Source of the DNA: Deltaproteobacteria bacterium
Lineage (GTDB): Bacteria; Desulfobacterota; Desulfarculia; Adiutricales; JAFDHD01
Assembly: GCA_019308995.1 (NCBI GenBank)
Contig: JAFDHD010000013.1
Location: forward strand, 1-45,579
Length of the DNA stretch: 45,579 nt
Reading direction: 5' to 3'
Position numbers and translations under genes: made by a program. Position 1 is the first letter of the stretch. Every line of letters begins with the position of its first letter. Of the stretch, positions 36,736 through 44,794 are shown piece after piece. The notes beneath the pieces were generated by a model. It was not told where the DNA came from, ran no database searches, and saw nothing but the letters and a program-made list of their open reading frames with translations.

Positions 36736-39519
36736 CTAGCGGAGGAGGTTCAACTTCTTGGCCTGGGCAATGGCCTGGGTCCGGCTGCGGACGTCAAGTT
36801 TGCCGTAGATATTGCGGATATGTGTTTTAATTGTATTTACAGCTACGTACAGCCTTTGCGCTATCTCGCGATTCGATAATCCGGCTGCAAGCAGTTTAAG
36901 CACTTCAAACTCCCGCTCACTGAGGGGTTCAACAAGGGGGTAATCAAAGTCTATTTTAGGTGGCAGGCGCTGGCCGACAATTTCGAGGGCTAGGATAAGC
37001 TTGTTGATATAATCGGCTGAAACCTTATATAAAGATTCTCCTGGCAGTTCACATTGCTCATTAAGAGTAGCGGTTAACAAGATAGCCATTGGTGGACCTT
37101 CCGTCACAAAGCTGCGTATAAATCCTTCGGGTTCACCCAATGATAGCGCTCGCTGAAGAGTGCTCACGGCCTGAGCCTTTTCGTTTAGTTTTTGGGAAGC
37201 CAGGCTTTTGCAAACCAGGACTTCGATCAGCCCCCCCGTCCGGCCGGATGTTTCCGCGGCTTGAAGCAGCCTTTCAAGTAAATCCAGGGCCTTGTCAGTT
37301 TCATTTCGCGCCAAAAGCAGCCTGGCCAGCGAAAGGTAAGTTAGCTGCAGGGTCCTGAAGGGAACATGGTTGAAATCATCATCCAGGCTCATCCCGGACT
37401 CGTGCATCCAGGTTGTGGCCGCATCCAGGTTTCCCATCCGGACCCAAAGCCGAGCCTGTATCCCTGAGATTCGGGAGATGGTTTGGGTGAAGTGGTTTTC
37501 TTGTGCAATTCGTTTCGCCTCTTCAAGGGCGATCAGTGAACCGCGTATGTCCCCTTGAGCATACTTTACCCGTGCAAGATAGGCATAGCTATCTGGAAGG
37601 AGTATCGGTCTTCCCCATTTTTCATACAGCTCGATGGCCCTTGTCTGGTGGTGCAAGGCGTCATCCAGATCGTTCCATTCGCGCAGCACCTCGCCCAGAC
37701 CCATGTGAGCCAGAGCAGCTATGGGCGTTGGCGGCCCGTCATGCTTCCCTGCGATTTGCAAGGCCTGCCGGTAGGCTTTCGCCGCCTGATGGAGATGGCC
37801 TTGAATCTCATGCAGCCGGCCAAGTCTGCTCGTGGCAAACACTGCTTCAAAAGTATCCCCCGCGGCTTGACTGATGGCAATGGCCTCGGTTTGAGCTTCG
37901 ATCGCCGCGGCTAGGTCGTCTTCCCCTTGGTAAGCATCTCCCAGATTGCGAGCCACAACCCCGCGTAAAACCAGGTTGTCTTCAGACAGGTATTCGAGGG
38001 CCTGACGGGAGAGTTCAATGGATCGAGGCACATCGCCTGTATTGGCTGCGAGACTGGCTCTGAGTGCTGCCACTGTACCCAGCATATCGCGCACCTGCGG
38101 CTTGGCGCTCTCAGGGGCTTTATCCTCAGTGTCATTTAGACTCAGCCTTTGTTCAGCATCATCGAGCCGTGATTCGACATCCTCAAAACGGATGCCGCGC
38201 AAGAGAGCCCAGGCATAAAAGATACTAAGTCTGGGCCGGGAGCGGATCATTTCATTGGGCAGGGCGTCCAGACATTCCAGTAGCAGACTCACCTCCCCCT
38301 GCATTAACATCGGCCACCCGGTCTGTTCCAAGAGATGAATCAGCCGCTCGTAATCCCCTCCTGCTAATGCGTGCCCCAAGGCCTCGTCTGGTAGATTGTT
38401 GCTTTCATACCAAACAGAGGCGCGATGGTGCAACTCTGGAATCAGCTCTGGCTTCAATCGTTCAAGGCGATGGTGCAAGGTGTCCACAAAGAGCCGGTGA
38501 TAGCGGTACCAATGCCTTTTATTATCCAGGCTGGTAATGAATAGATTGGTTCGCTCCAGCTCCTCCAGCATTTCCTGACCGTCGGTTCGGCCGGTTATCG
38601 CATTGCAAAGCAGGGCGGTCAAGCGGTGGAGGATGGAGGTTTTTATCAGAAAGCCCTGAACTTCCTCAGGCTGTTTCAGGAGAATTTCTTCGATGATGTA
38701 ATCCATTATACCGCGGTCATCACCGGCAAAAGTCTTGATGTAGCCTGAGATATCTTTGAGTCCCTGCATGGAAAGCGCGGCCATTTGAAGCCCGGCAATC
38801 CAGCCTTCGGTTCGGTTTTCCAGGGCGGCCACCTGGCCTGGTGAAAGATTGAGGCCCATGATCTGTTTAAGGAAGGAGGCAGCTTCATCCCGGGTGAACC
38901 GCAAATCAGCCGCCCCTAGTTCGCTCAATTGAGCACTGCCTCGCAGACGCGCTAAAGGCAGAGGCGGTTCGGAACGGCTGGAAATGACCAGATGCATCTG
39001 CGGCGGCTGATGGTCAATCATGAAGGTGATAGCCTCATGGATAGGCTGGGCCTTAATGACATGGTAATCGTCGAGGATGAGCATAAAATCCAGTGTTATG
39101 CCAGCGAGTTCATTAATGAGGGCTGTAACCACTGATTCGATCGGCGGCGGATTGGGTGAAACGAGCAAGGAAAGTGGGTGTTCATCCACTCCTTCTTTGA
39201 TTGTGCCAAGTGATCGGATGAGGTAGGCCCAAAAGCGGGTCGGATCATTATCATCTTCATCCAGGGAAAGCCAGGCCGCAGGTATCCTGGCGCCTAATGC
39301 GGAGTCACACCAGGCGCTCAGGAGAGTAGTTTTACCAGAACCAGCTGTGGCGGCAACGATGGTCAGCTTACGCTTCAACCCCTCGTTCAGATGTTCGATC
39401 AGGCGTGGGCGTTGAACCAGATCAGGCCGTGCACGTGGAATGAAAAACTTCGTGGCTATTAATGGTTCCCATTTGGCCAGGCCCTCGGCCATTCTTGTTT
39501 TTGAGGCTGTAAAAGACAT
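36736..39519 (-). CDS. MalT-like LuxR-family ATP-dependent transcriptional regulator
   Basis: This 927-residue protein is a STAND-type regulator with the MalT/AlkS/AcoK layout. Walker A is ATAGSGKTT near residues 57-65 and Walker B is LILDDYHVI near 147-155. A winged-helix segment and a long TPR-like superhelix occupy about 350-830. The LuxR-type helix-turn-helix spans about 862-927 (PLSEREFEVLKLLAAGLSNR, then VAVNTIKTHIRNIYGKLDVR). Such proteins oligomerise with ATP and an inducer bound to the TPR region and then activate promoters. The inducer is unknown, and no maltose or aromatic pathway genes are next to it. The small unknown gene lies downstream. Confidence 0.93.
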   Translation of the reverse strand: MSFTASKTRMAEGLAKWEPLIATKFFIPRARPDLVQRPRLIEHLNEGLKRKLTIVAATAGSGKTTLLSAWCDSALGARIPAAWLSLDEDDNDPTRFWAYLIRSLGTIKEGVDEHPLSLLVSPNPPPIESVVTALINELAGITLDFMLILDDYHVIKAQPIHEAITFMIDHQPPQMHLVISSRSEPPLPLARLRGSAQLSELGAADLRFTRDEAASFLKQIMGLNLSPGQVAALENRTEGWIAGLQMAALSMQGLKDISGYIKTFAGDDRGIMDYIIEEILLKQPEEVQGFLIKTSILHRLTALLCNAITGRTDGQEMLEELERTNLFITSLDNKRHWYRYHRLFVDTLHHRLERLKPELIPELHHRASVWYESNNLPDEALGHALAGGDYERLIHLLEQTGWPMLMQGEVSLLLECLDALPNEMIRSRPRLSIFYAWALLRGIRFEDVESRLDDAEQRLSLNDTEDKAPESAKPQVRDMLGTVAALRASLAANTGDVPRSIELSRQALEYLSEDNLVLRGVVARNLGDAYQGEDDLAAAIEAQTEAIAISQAAGDTFEAVFATSRLGRLHEIQGHLHQAAKAYRQALQIAGKHDGPPTPIAALAHMGLGEVLREWNDLDDALHHQTRAIELYEKWGRPILLPDSYAYLARVKYAQGDIRGSLIALEEAKRIAQENHFTQTISRISGIQARLWVRMGNLDAATTWMHESGMSLDDDFNHVPFRTLQLTYLSLARLLLARNETDKALDLLERLLQAAETSGRTGGLIEVLVCKSLASQKLNEKAQAVSTLQRALSLGEPEGFIRSFVTEGPPMAILLTATLNEQCELPGESLYKVSADYINKLILALEIVGQRLPPKIDFDYPLVEPLSEREFEVLKLLAAGLSNREIAQRLYVAVNTIKTHIRNIYGKLDVRSRTQAIAQAKKLNLLR

Positions 39520-39883
39520 ACGCCGCCTGAATATTAATGAATTACCTTAGTATGAATACAGAAGAAAATATCATTAAATTGTGTGGCTTGCAAGGCTTTT
39601 CAATAAAAAGATTCAGGGCGTTTTCCCGGTGATATTCTTATCCTTAAATACATGGCAAGGGATTTGACTCCCAAACTTTTTTATAATTCTTAATTGTGTT
39701 GATTGATGCCCAAGATTAGGCTGTAAATGAGAGGGAGATTCCTTCTTGGTGGCATGATTTATTACTCTGCTGGCACTGTGCGCGCATAAATAACCTCTTT
39801 ACAAAGCAAGTTCCGGTTTTCTCGTGAGATGAAGTCGTTTCGCCAGTGGTATTTATTGTAACCTGCTTAACCTTCAGCAAGTT
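39520..39883. other. 364-nt gap upstream of the MalT-like gene
   Basis: No gene or RNA is recognised. The stretch is AT-rich. It holds a candidate minus-strand promoter at 39565-39593 for the regulator, and an isolated perfect TATAAT on the plus strand near 39681 that has no properly spaced -35 and no gene after it. Confidence 0.5.
39565..39593 (-). promoter_or_regulatory. Candidate promoter of the MalT-like gene
   Basis: On the minus strand TTGCAA (39588-39593, four of six matches) and TATTTT (39565-39570, four of six) have the ideal 17-nt spacing, about 45 nt before the ATG. Confidence 0.35.
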
Positions 39884-40372
39884 TCAGTAAATTCCAGCCT
39901 CACACCCGGCAGCAAGGACCTGGCCCAGTTCCTCACATTTGGCCAGAACCTCATCTTTGATTTCACCCTTGGCTAGCACGGGTTCATATACCTTCTTGAG
40001 CTGATACCCCAAGCATATTCGTTCAATCTGATGAAGGGCTCCTGTCCCATCATTGCCCGCACTGATGAAAACCACATAAGGTTTTTTAAAGATTTCCTTT
40101 TTCCCTCGAGCTTGATTATATGTACGGTCAAAAAAATCTTTAATCATGCCAGCCATGTAGCCGAAGTATTCCGGTGAGCCCAGGGCCAGGCCGTCACATT
40201 TTAGAAGATCATCCAATGTAGCCTCTTGAGCCCTTTTCAGGGTAACCTTTACCCGCTTGATCGAAGCAGCGCCCCGCGCGACCGCTTCGGCCATCTTCCG
40301 GGTATGACCTGCCTGCGAGTGGAAGATAACGAGTATCTCTATAATGGCGGTCTCTCGGGATTCCGAAGGCAT
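39884..40372 (-). CDS. Flavodoxin-like NAD(P)H-dependent oxidoreductase
   Basis: The protein (162 residues from the ATG at 40372) has a flavodoxin fold. ILVIFHSQAGHTRKMAEAVA contains the FMN phosphate loop, and GLALGSPEYFGYMAGMIKDF is the second FMN-binding loop of the WrbA/NADPH-FMN reductase type. It likely reduces quinones or passes electrons from NAD(P)H through FMN. An in-frame ATG at 40399 would add nine residues, but AAAGGA lies about 10 nt before 40372 and no SD precedes 40399. It is divergent from the HU-like gene. Confidence 0.85.
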   Translation of the reverse strand: MPSESRETAIIEILVIFHSQAGHTRKMAEAVARGAASIKRVKVTLKRAQEATLDDLLKCDGLALGSPEYFGYMAGMIKDFFDRTYNQARGKKEIFKKPYVVFISAGNDGTGALHQIERICLGYQLKKVYEPVLAKGEIKDEVLAKCEELGQVLAAGCEAGIY

Positions 40373-40476
40373 CGTGCTAGATTCCTTTAGATTATTCATC
40401 TAGGAGCACCAGATTGCAGGGGCATTTCAATATGAGTGCCTTGAGTATATGTAGACATTGTTCTTAAGTCAAGGAG

Positions 40477-40500
40477 CGGCCGAGCTTCCGGCCGAGCTTC
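40477..40500. repeat. Perfect tandem duplication of a 12-mer
   Basis: CGGCCGAGCTTC occurs twice in a row (40477-40488 and 40489-40500). It is GC-rich within an AT-rich gap and ends 27 nt before the -35 box of the HU-like gene. Confidence 0.7.
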
Positions 40501-40527
40501 ATGTATAAAGCTTTTCTTATTTTTTCC

Positions 40528-40556
40528 TTGACACTGGTTTTATAACTGACTAATTA
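40528..40556 (+). promoter_or_regulatory. Candidate promoter of the HU/IHF-like gene
   Basis: A perfect TTGACA (40528-40533) is followed by an AT-rich stretch. At the ideal 17 nt lies TAATTA (40551-40556), a poor -10; AATTAT, one base later, is similar. The -35 alone is convincing. Confidence 0.45.
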
Positions 40557-40647
40557 TTAAACAACTTTTAAAGAACGCTTCCTGGATGTCTCGTGTTTAA
40601 CGATACAACCTATAATGAGGTAATCACTGAATCGTCCGGAGGAGAGT

Positions 40648-40935
40648 ATGAACAAGTCTCAATTAATTGAGGAACTAGCCATGCGGCAGGGACTCAGCCT
40701 CAAGGTGGCAGAGGCAGTATTGAATATCTTTTTCGGAACCATCGCCGACGGTCTTATCAGAGAGGAAAGGGCTGAAATCAGGGGTTTTGGATCTTTTAAG
40801 ACCAAGACTTATGAAGGTTATCAGGGCCGGAATCCTAAAAGTGGCCAACCGATTCAAGTCACGCCTAAGAAGCTGCCTTTCTTCAAGGTTGGCAAGGAAT
40901 TGAGAGAACTGGTGGATTACGTGCCTGATGAATGA
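40648..40935 (+). CDS. HU/IHF family DNA-binding protein
   Basis: The 95-residue product is a histone-like DNA-bending protein that acts as a dimer. It starts MNKSQLIEELAMRQGLSLKV, has the family core IRGFGSFKTKTYEGYQGRNP and the arm segment GRNPKSGQPIQVTPKKLPFF, and ends in an acidic tail. HU, IHF-alpha and IHF-beta cannot be told apart safely here, so no symbol is given. The SD GGAGGAG lies just before the ATG. The upstream gap carries a TTGACA box and a tandem 12-mer. Confidence 0.93.
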   Translation: MNKSQLIEELAMRQGLSLKVAEAVLNIFFGTIADGLIREERAEIRGFGSFKTKTYEGYQGRNPKSGQPIQVTPKKLPFFKVGKELRELVDYVPDE

Positions 40936-41173
40936 TCAGGGGGAGTTGAACCAGACTTTCTTTAAGGCGCCAGGATTTCACGTAAAGAATATTTTCAGCT
41001 TTAGTTCCGTGACCTGAGGTAATAGACTTGAAATAGCATTCACGAGCATACTCCGAGAGTCCTGAACAGAAACCCATCAACTCCACCAGCGGTCCGGTCC
41101 CTTTATTGCGGTTTATTCCTTCTTCTCCAAGATTTTTGCTTACCAGACCCGAAATAAGGGAGGTGTCAGGCAT
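40883..41173 (-). CDS. Possible small gene of unknown function (weak call)
   Basis: A 96-residue frame reads MPDTSLISGLVSKNLGEEGI at its start. An SD-like AGGAAGG sits about 6 nt before the ATG at 41173. I recognise no family, and the frame overlaps the 3' end of the HU-like gene by 53 bases in convergent orientation. It otherwise fills a 297-nt gap that shows nothing else. It could equally be chance. Confidence 0.3.
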   Translation of the reverse strand: MPDTSLISGLVSKNLGEEGINRNKGTGPLVELMGFCSGLSEYARECYFKSITSGHGTKAENILYVKSWRLKESLVQLPLIIHQARNPPVLSIPCQP

Positions 41174-41232
41174 TGACAGCCTTCCTTTACTTACGCCTTT
41201 TTAATGCAGCTTTACTAGTTGGGGAGTAAATC

Positions 41233-42480
41233 TTGAAAGAATTCTCTCTTCTGATCAAACCCGCCTCGGCTGACTGTAACCTCAGGTGCGAGTATTGTTT
41301 TTATCTCGATCGCGCCGCACTTTACCCTCAAACCAAGGTGCACCGGATGTCGGATGAGGTTCTGGAAAAGATGATTGCCAGCTATATGGCCACGGATCAG
41401 GAGCAATACGCTTTTGGCTGGCAAGGAGGCGAGCCCACCCTCATGGGCCTTGAATTCTTTGAACGCGTCACAGATTTTCAGCAGAAATTCGGACGAAAAG
41501 GGGCCCTGGTGTCAAACGGGCTCCAGACCAACGCCACCCTGCTCCATGACAGGTTCGCCAGGCACCTTTCGGAATACAATTTTTTAGTCGGCGTCAGCCT
41601 TGACGGCCCGGCCTACATCCATGACCATTACCGGAAGAAACGAAACGGTCAAGCATCCCACGCCCAGGTTCTACGCGGGATCAGATGCCTCGAAGCCAAC
41701 GAGGTAGAGTTCAATATCCTGGTCCTGGTAAACAACCTCAATGTGAAAAAACCTGCGGAAGTCTATGATTACCTCTGCCAGAACGGATGGCTCTATCATC
41801 AGTACATCCCGTGCGTTGAATTTGACGAGACAGGGCAGCCGCTTCCCTTTACCATCACGGGCGAGGAATGGGGTGATTTTTTATGCGCCATCTTCGATGA
41901 ATGGGTCAGATCGGATATCATGCGGGTCTCAATCCGCCTCTTTGATTCAATCCTGACCTATCTCGTGGAAAACAGGCGTACCATCTGCCATATGGGCCGG
42001 AACTGCTGCCAGTATTATGTGGTGGAGTATAATGGCGATATCTATCCCTGCGATTTTTTTGTCGAGAAAGATTTAAAGCTGGGCAATGTCTTGACCAGCC
42101 CCTGGGATGAACTTCACCGCGCCCAGACTTATCTGGATTTCGGGGCACAAAAATCGAATTGGAATTCAGTTTGCTCGGATTGTAAATATCTAAAATTCTG
42201 CTCAGGCGATTGCCTCAAGCACCGTCTTCATCCTGGAGGTGATCCTCGAACCTTAAGCTGGTTGTGCCTTGGCTGGAAAAAGTTTTATACCCATGCACTG
42301 CCTACCTTTAAAGAGCTAGCCGCAAGGATCAAGTTGGAAAGGAGGCAGGCCCGGTTACACCCGCCGCAGCCTCTCCCGCCTTCAGCTTTTAAAAACGTTG
42401 GTCCAAACGATCCCTGCCCATGCGGGAGTGGGAAGAAGTACAAGAAGTGCTGTATGAACAAACAGGCTCCTTTGGCCTGA
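41233..42480 (+). CDS. Anaerobic sulfatase maturase-like radical SAM/SPASM protein with SEC-C tail
   Basis: The protein has 415 residues. The radical SAM cluster motif is CNLRCEYC (Cys15, 19, 22), near the N-terminus as in anSMEs. The SPASM region supplies further cluster cysteines (CHMGRNCC, GDIYPCDFFV, CSDCKYLKFCSGDC); the Asp in YPCDFFV corresponds, from memory, to the catalytic acid of anSMEs. These enzymes oxidise a Cys or Ser in sulfatases to formylglycine. A SEC-C metal-binding motif is added at the end (NDPCPCGSGKKYKKCC, about 392-407). The TTG start at 41233 has GGGGAG 6 nt upstream. No sulfatase gene is in the window. Confidence 0.88.
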   Translation: MKEFSLLIKPASADCNLRCEYCFYLDRAALYPQTKVHRMSDEVLEKMIASYMATDQEQYAFGWQGGEPTLMGLEFFERVTDFQQKFGRKGALVSNGLQTNATLLHDRFARHLSEYNFLVGVSLDGPAYIHDHYRKKRNGQASHAQVLRGIRCLEANEVEFNILVLVNNLNVKKPAEVYDYLCQNGWLYHQYIPCVEFDETGQPLPFTITGEEWGDFLCAIFDEWVRSDIMRVSIRLFDSILTYLVENRRTICHMGRNCCQYYVVEYNGDIYPCDFFVEKDLKLGNVLTSPWDELHRAQTYLDFGAQKSNWNSVCSDCKYLKFCSGDCLKHRLHPGGDPRTLSWLCLGWKKFYTHALPTFKELAARIKLERRQARLHPPQPLPPSAFKNVGPNDPCPCGSGKKYKKCCMNKQAPLA

Positions 42481-42529
42481 TTTTAATTTTATTTTAAGGA
42501 GTGAATTCCTCTTCTTCTGTCAAAGCCTC

Positions 42530-43375
42530 TCAAGCTTTCTTGTGGATTGATTCAAGCCAGGGTTTTGTCAATTCGAGGTTTTCCTTGGCGATGTTCGTTC
42601 GGGCTAGGCCTCCTTGCTGAGGAGGCGGCAACTCTCTTACTTGAAGACCCATCATGGTGCAATAGCTATTATAAGAGACCTCCAGTTCGGCCGTATATCC
42701 CATTGCATCCATCATGTGGTTAGTTGAAAATTTGGCCATCTGAATACGAAAAGGGTCAAGAAGGTAATTCTCCGCCACACGCTCTGCAAAAGCAAGTGTC
42801 TCCTCCTCAAGCTTTTCCTCGGTATAAACCCGGTTTACGAAACCATAATCATAGGCTTCCCAGGCGGTCATAAAACGGTGTTCAAACAGGACTTCCTTGG
42901 CCTTACGCGGTCCTATTTCCCAGGGAACGGAAAAGTATTGAACGTGTGTCGGCAGGAATAAGGCGTCTTCGGCGGCGAATATAATGTCCATGGCCGAAGC
43001 GATGATCCAGCCGCCATAGATGCAGTAGCCCCTTACCATGGCGATGGTGGGCTTGGGCAGACTGCGCCAGCGCAGGGTGTTTTCAAGAGTAATGGCGCGC
43101 ATATCGTTAAAACGCCCCAACCGGTCAGTTCTGGCGTGACCATGAGCTTCACGGTATTCCACATCTTCTGGTGTGCTTATGTCGTGTCCGCTTGAGAAAT
43201 GCTGACCTGTTCCCGAAAGAACAATAGCCCCTATCTCTTCATCGGCCACAGCGCGATTGAAAGCATCTTCCATCTCTTCCCGCAGCAGCCAGCTTTGAGC
43301 GTTGAAACACTGCGGCCGATTGAGTGTCACCCGGGCCACCTTTCCATGTTGGTAAATAATATGCTGGTATTCCAT
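42530..43375 (-). CDS. Crotonase superfamily protein (enoyl-CoA hydratase-like)
   Basis: This 281-residue protein has the crotonase fold. The first oxyanion-hole segment is HFSSGHDIS (about 59-67) and the second is RGYCIYGGWIIASAMDIIFA. In classical hydratases two glutamates act at GGGCE and about 20 residues later. Here the first position is Ile (GGWII), and no obvious Glu fills the second, so simple hydration is doubtful. Hydrolase, isomerase or other crotonase chemistry on a CoA thioester is possible. A strong SD AAGGAGG lies before the ATG at 43375. A second crotonase gene lies 244 nt upstream on the same strand. Confidence 0.88.
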   Translation of the reverse strand: MEYQHIIYQHGKVARVTLNRPQCFNAQSWLLREEMEDAFNRAVADEEIGAIVLSGTGQHFSSGHDISTPEDVEYREAHGHARTDRLGRFNDMRAITLENTLRWRSLPKPTIAMVRGYCIYGGWIIASAMDIIFAAEDALFLPTHVQYFSVPWEIGPRKAKEVLFEHRFMTAWEAYDYGFVNRVYTEEKLEEETLAFAERVAENYLLDPFRIQMAKFSTNHMMDAMGYTAELEVSYNSYCTMMGLQVRELPPPQQGGLARTNIAKENLELTKPWLESIHKKA

Positions 43376-43619
43376 GGTCCGCCTCCTTTTCTCGAACGGG
43401 TTGCATTAAAATAAAGTAAACCTTATCTGGTTTGAAACAGATATAACCATATCCCTCCGGACAGCCGAGATTTTTCCGCCGGCCGATTAACAAATCAATT
43501 TTTTTATTCTTTTCAGTTAAAAGGCAGGATAACATGAAATATAGACGGGTCAAGAAAAACCTGAATTTCATTATACGCGTGGAGTTAAACTTCAATTACC
43601 AAGGCAGCTTCTCTCAACA

Positions 43620-44414
43620 TCAACGGAAGCGCGAGAAATCAGGTGTTCGTTTTTCGTTGAATGCCTTGACTCCCTCTTCGGCCTCAGCCGTGGTAACGAA
43701 AAGATGCAGACTGTCAAAGGACATGGTGCCGATGCCTGCGATGGCATCGGTGTCCGCGTTGAAGGAGTGTTTGAGCACCTTGAGGGCCGTGGGGCTCATG
43801 TTGAGCATCTCGTCGGCCCAGCGCCGCACCTCGTTCCGCAGTTCGGGGAATGGCACGACCTTATTGACCAGGCCCCAGCGCTCCATGGTGGCGGCATCAT
43901 ACTGGCGGCAGAGATACCAGATCTCTCGAGCGCGCTTGTCGCCCAGGATACGCGCCAGATAGGCGCTGCCAAAGCCGGCGTCAAAGGACCCTACTCGCGG
44001 GCCGGCCTGCCCGAAACGCGCATGTTCCGCCGCGATGGTGAGGTCACAGAGCACATGGAGCACGTGGCCCCCTCCGATAGCCACCCCGTTCACCGCTGCG
44101 ATCACGGGCTTCGGCACGTCGCGGATCAGGCGGTGGAGCATCTCGACTTCAAAGAGACCGCTTTCAGTCGGGCCATAGTCTCCGGTCTCCTGCCGCTGCT
44201 TCTGGTCACCACCCGCGCAGAAGGCCTTATCGCCTGCACCGGTCAGAGCGATGACTCCTACACTCCGGTCAGCCCACGCCGCCTTGAAGCAGAAAATCAG
44301 CTCGTCCACTGTCCGGCCGCGGAAGGCGTTGTATCGTTCAGCCCGGTTGATCGTGATCCAAGCCAGGCCGCGATCCTTTTCATACAGTATGTCTGTCAGC
44401 TCTTCCAGCTTCAT
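43620..44414 (-). CDS. MenB/BadI-type crotonase
   Basis: The 264-residue protein belongs to the MenB subgroup of the crotonases. It has FRGRTVDELI, LTGAGDKAFCAGGDQK, the oxyanion segment VAIGGGHVLHVLCDLTIAAE and FGQAGPRVGSFDAGFGSAYL with Asp145. MenB makes 1,4-dihydroxy-2-naphthoyl-CoA for menaquinone. Its close relative BadI hydrolyses the ring of 2-ketocyclohexanecarboxyl-CoA in anaerobic benzoate or cyclohexanecarboxylate breakdown. The C-terminus (SPTALKVLKHSFNADTDAIA, EEGVKAFNEKRTPDF) shares features with both. No other men or bad gene is nearby, so the choice stays open. An SD AGGGGGT precedes the ATG. Confidence 0.9.
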   Translation of the reverse strand: MKLEELTDILYEKDRGLAWITINRAERYNAFRGRTVDELIFCFKAAWADRSVGVIALTGAGDKAFCAGGDQKQRQETGDYGPTESGLFEVEMLHRLIRDVPKPVIAAVNGVAIGGGHVLHVLCDLTIAAEHARFGQAGPRVGSFDAGFGSAYLARILGDKRAREIWYLCRQYDAATMERWGLVNKVVPFPELRNEVRRWADEMLNMSPTALKVLKHSFNADTDAIAGIGTMSFDSLHLFVTTAEAEEGVKAFNEKRTPDFSRFR

Positions 44415-44794
44415 CGAATACCCCCTATTTTCCTCTTCAGCGTGAGTGGCGTTTGGAACTCGATGCCATTAGCATCAGACCGGCACTCACGCATGTGATT
44501 TGTTACCCGATCCTTTGCTTCACGCCCCGAAGATTGGAATGTGTTTTTTTCATGCTATAGTAAGACCGGAAGCTGGCTGTTTGTCAAGACAGTAATGTTT
44601 CAGGTTTATGGCTTTTGAGTTGATTCTCAGAGGGGAAAAAGATACCAATGTCCTGACCGCCTGCGTAAAGGCAGGCAAAGCTTGCCAGTAATTTATTGGG
44701 TATGAACCGATATTCCTGAAGTCCCATAATCTGATAGGCGGCGAAATATTTATAATTAAATTGACAGAATAAATACCGGAGGTGAAGGGGATAC
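44415..44794. other. 380-nt divergent gap
   Basis: No gene is supported. It holds a candidate minus-strand promoter at 44557-44587, a perfect hairpin at 44659-44676 (GCCTGC and GCAGGC around GTAAAG) that overlaps a second palindrome, GGCAA-AGC-TTGCC (44674-44686), and a TTGACA at 44761-44766 without a matching -10. The right half is AT-rich. Confidence 0.55.
44557..44587 (-). promoter_or_regulatory. Candidate promoter of the MenB/BadI-type gene
   Basis: On the minus strand a perfect TTGACA (44582-44587) and TACTAT (44557-44562, four of six matches) are 19 nt apart, about 140 nt before the ATG. Confidence 0.35.

Noticed and set aside
39770-39787. Sigma54-like TGGCAC with a GC-rich follow-up
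   Set aside because: The -12 element does not match TTGC, and no plus-strand gene lies downstream within a sensible distance.
43534-43962. 142-aa plus-strand frame near the crotonase genes
   Set aside because: Most of it is antisense to the MenB/BadI-type gene, and it shows no SD or family features.
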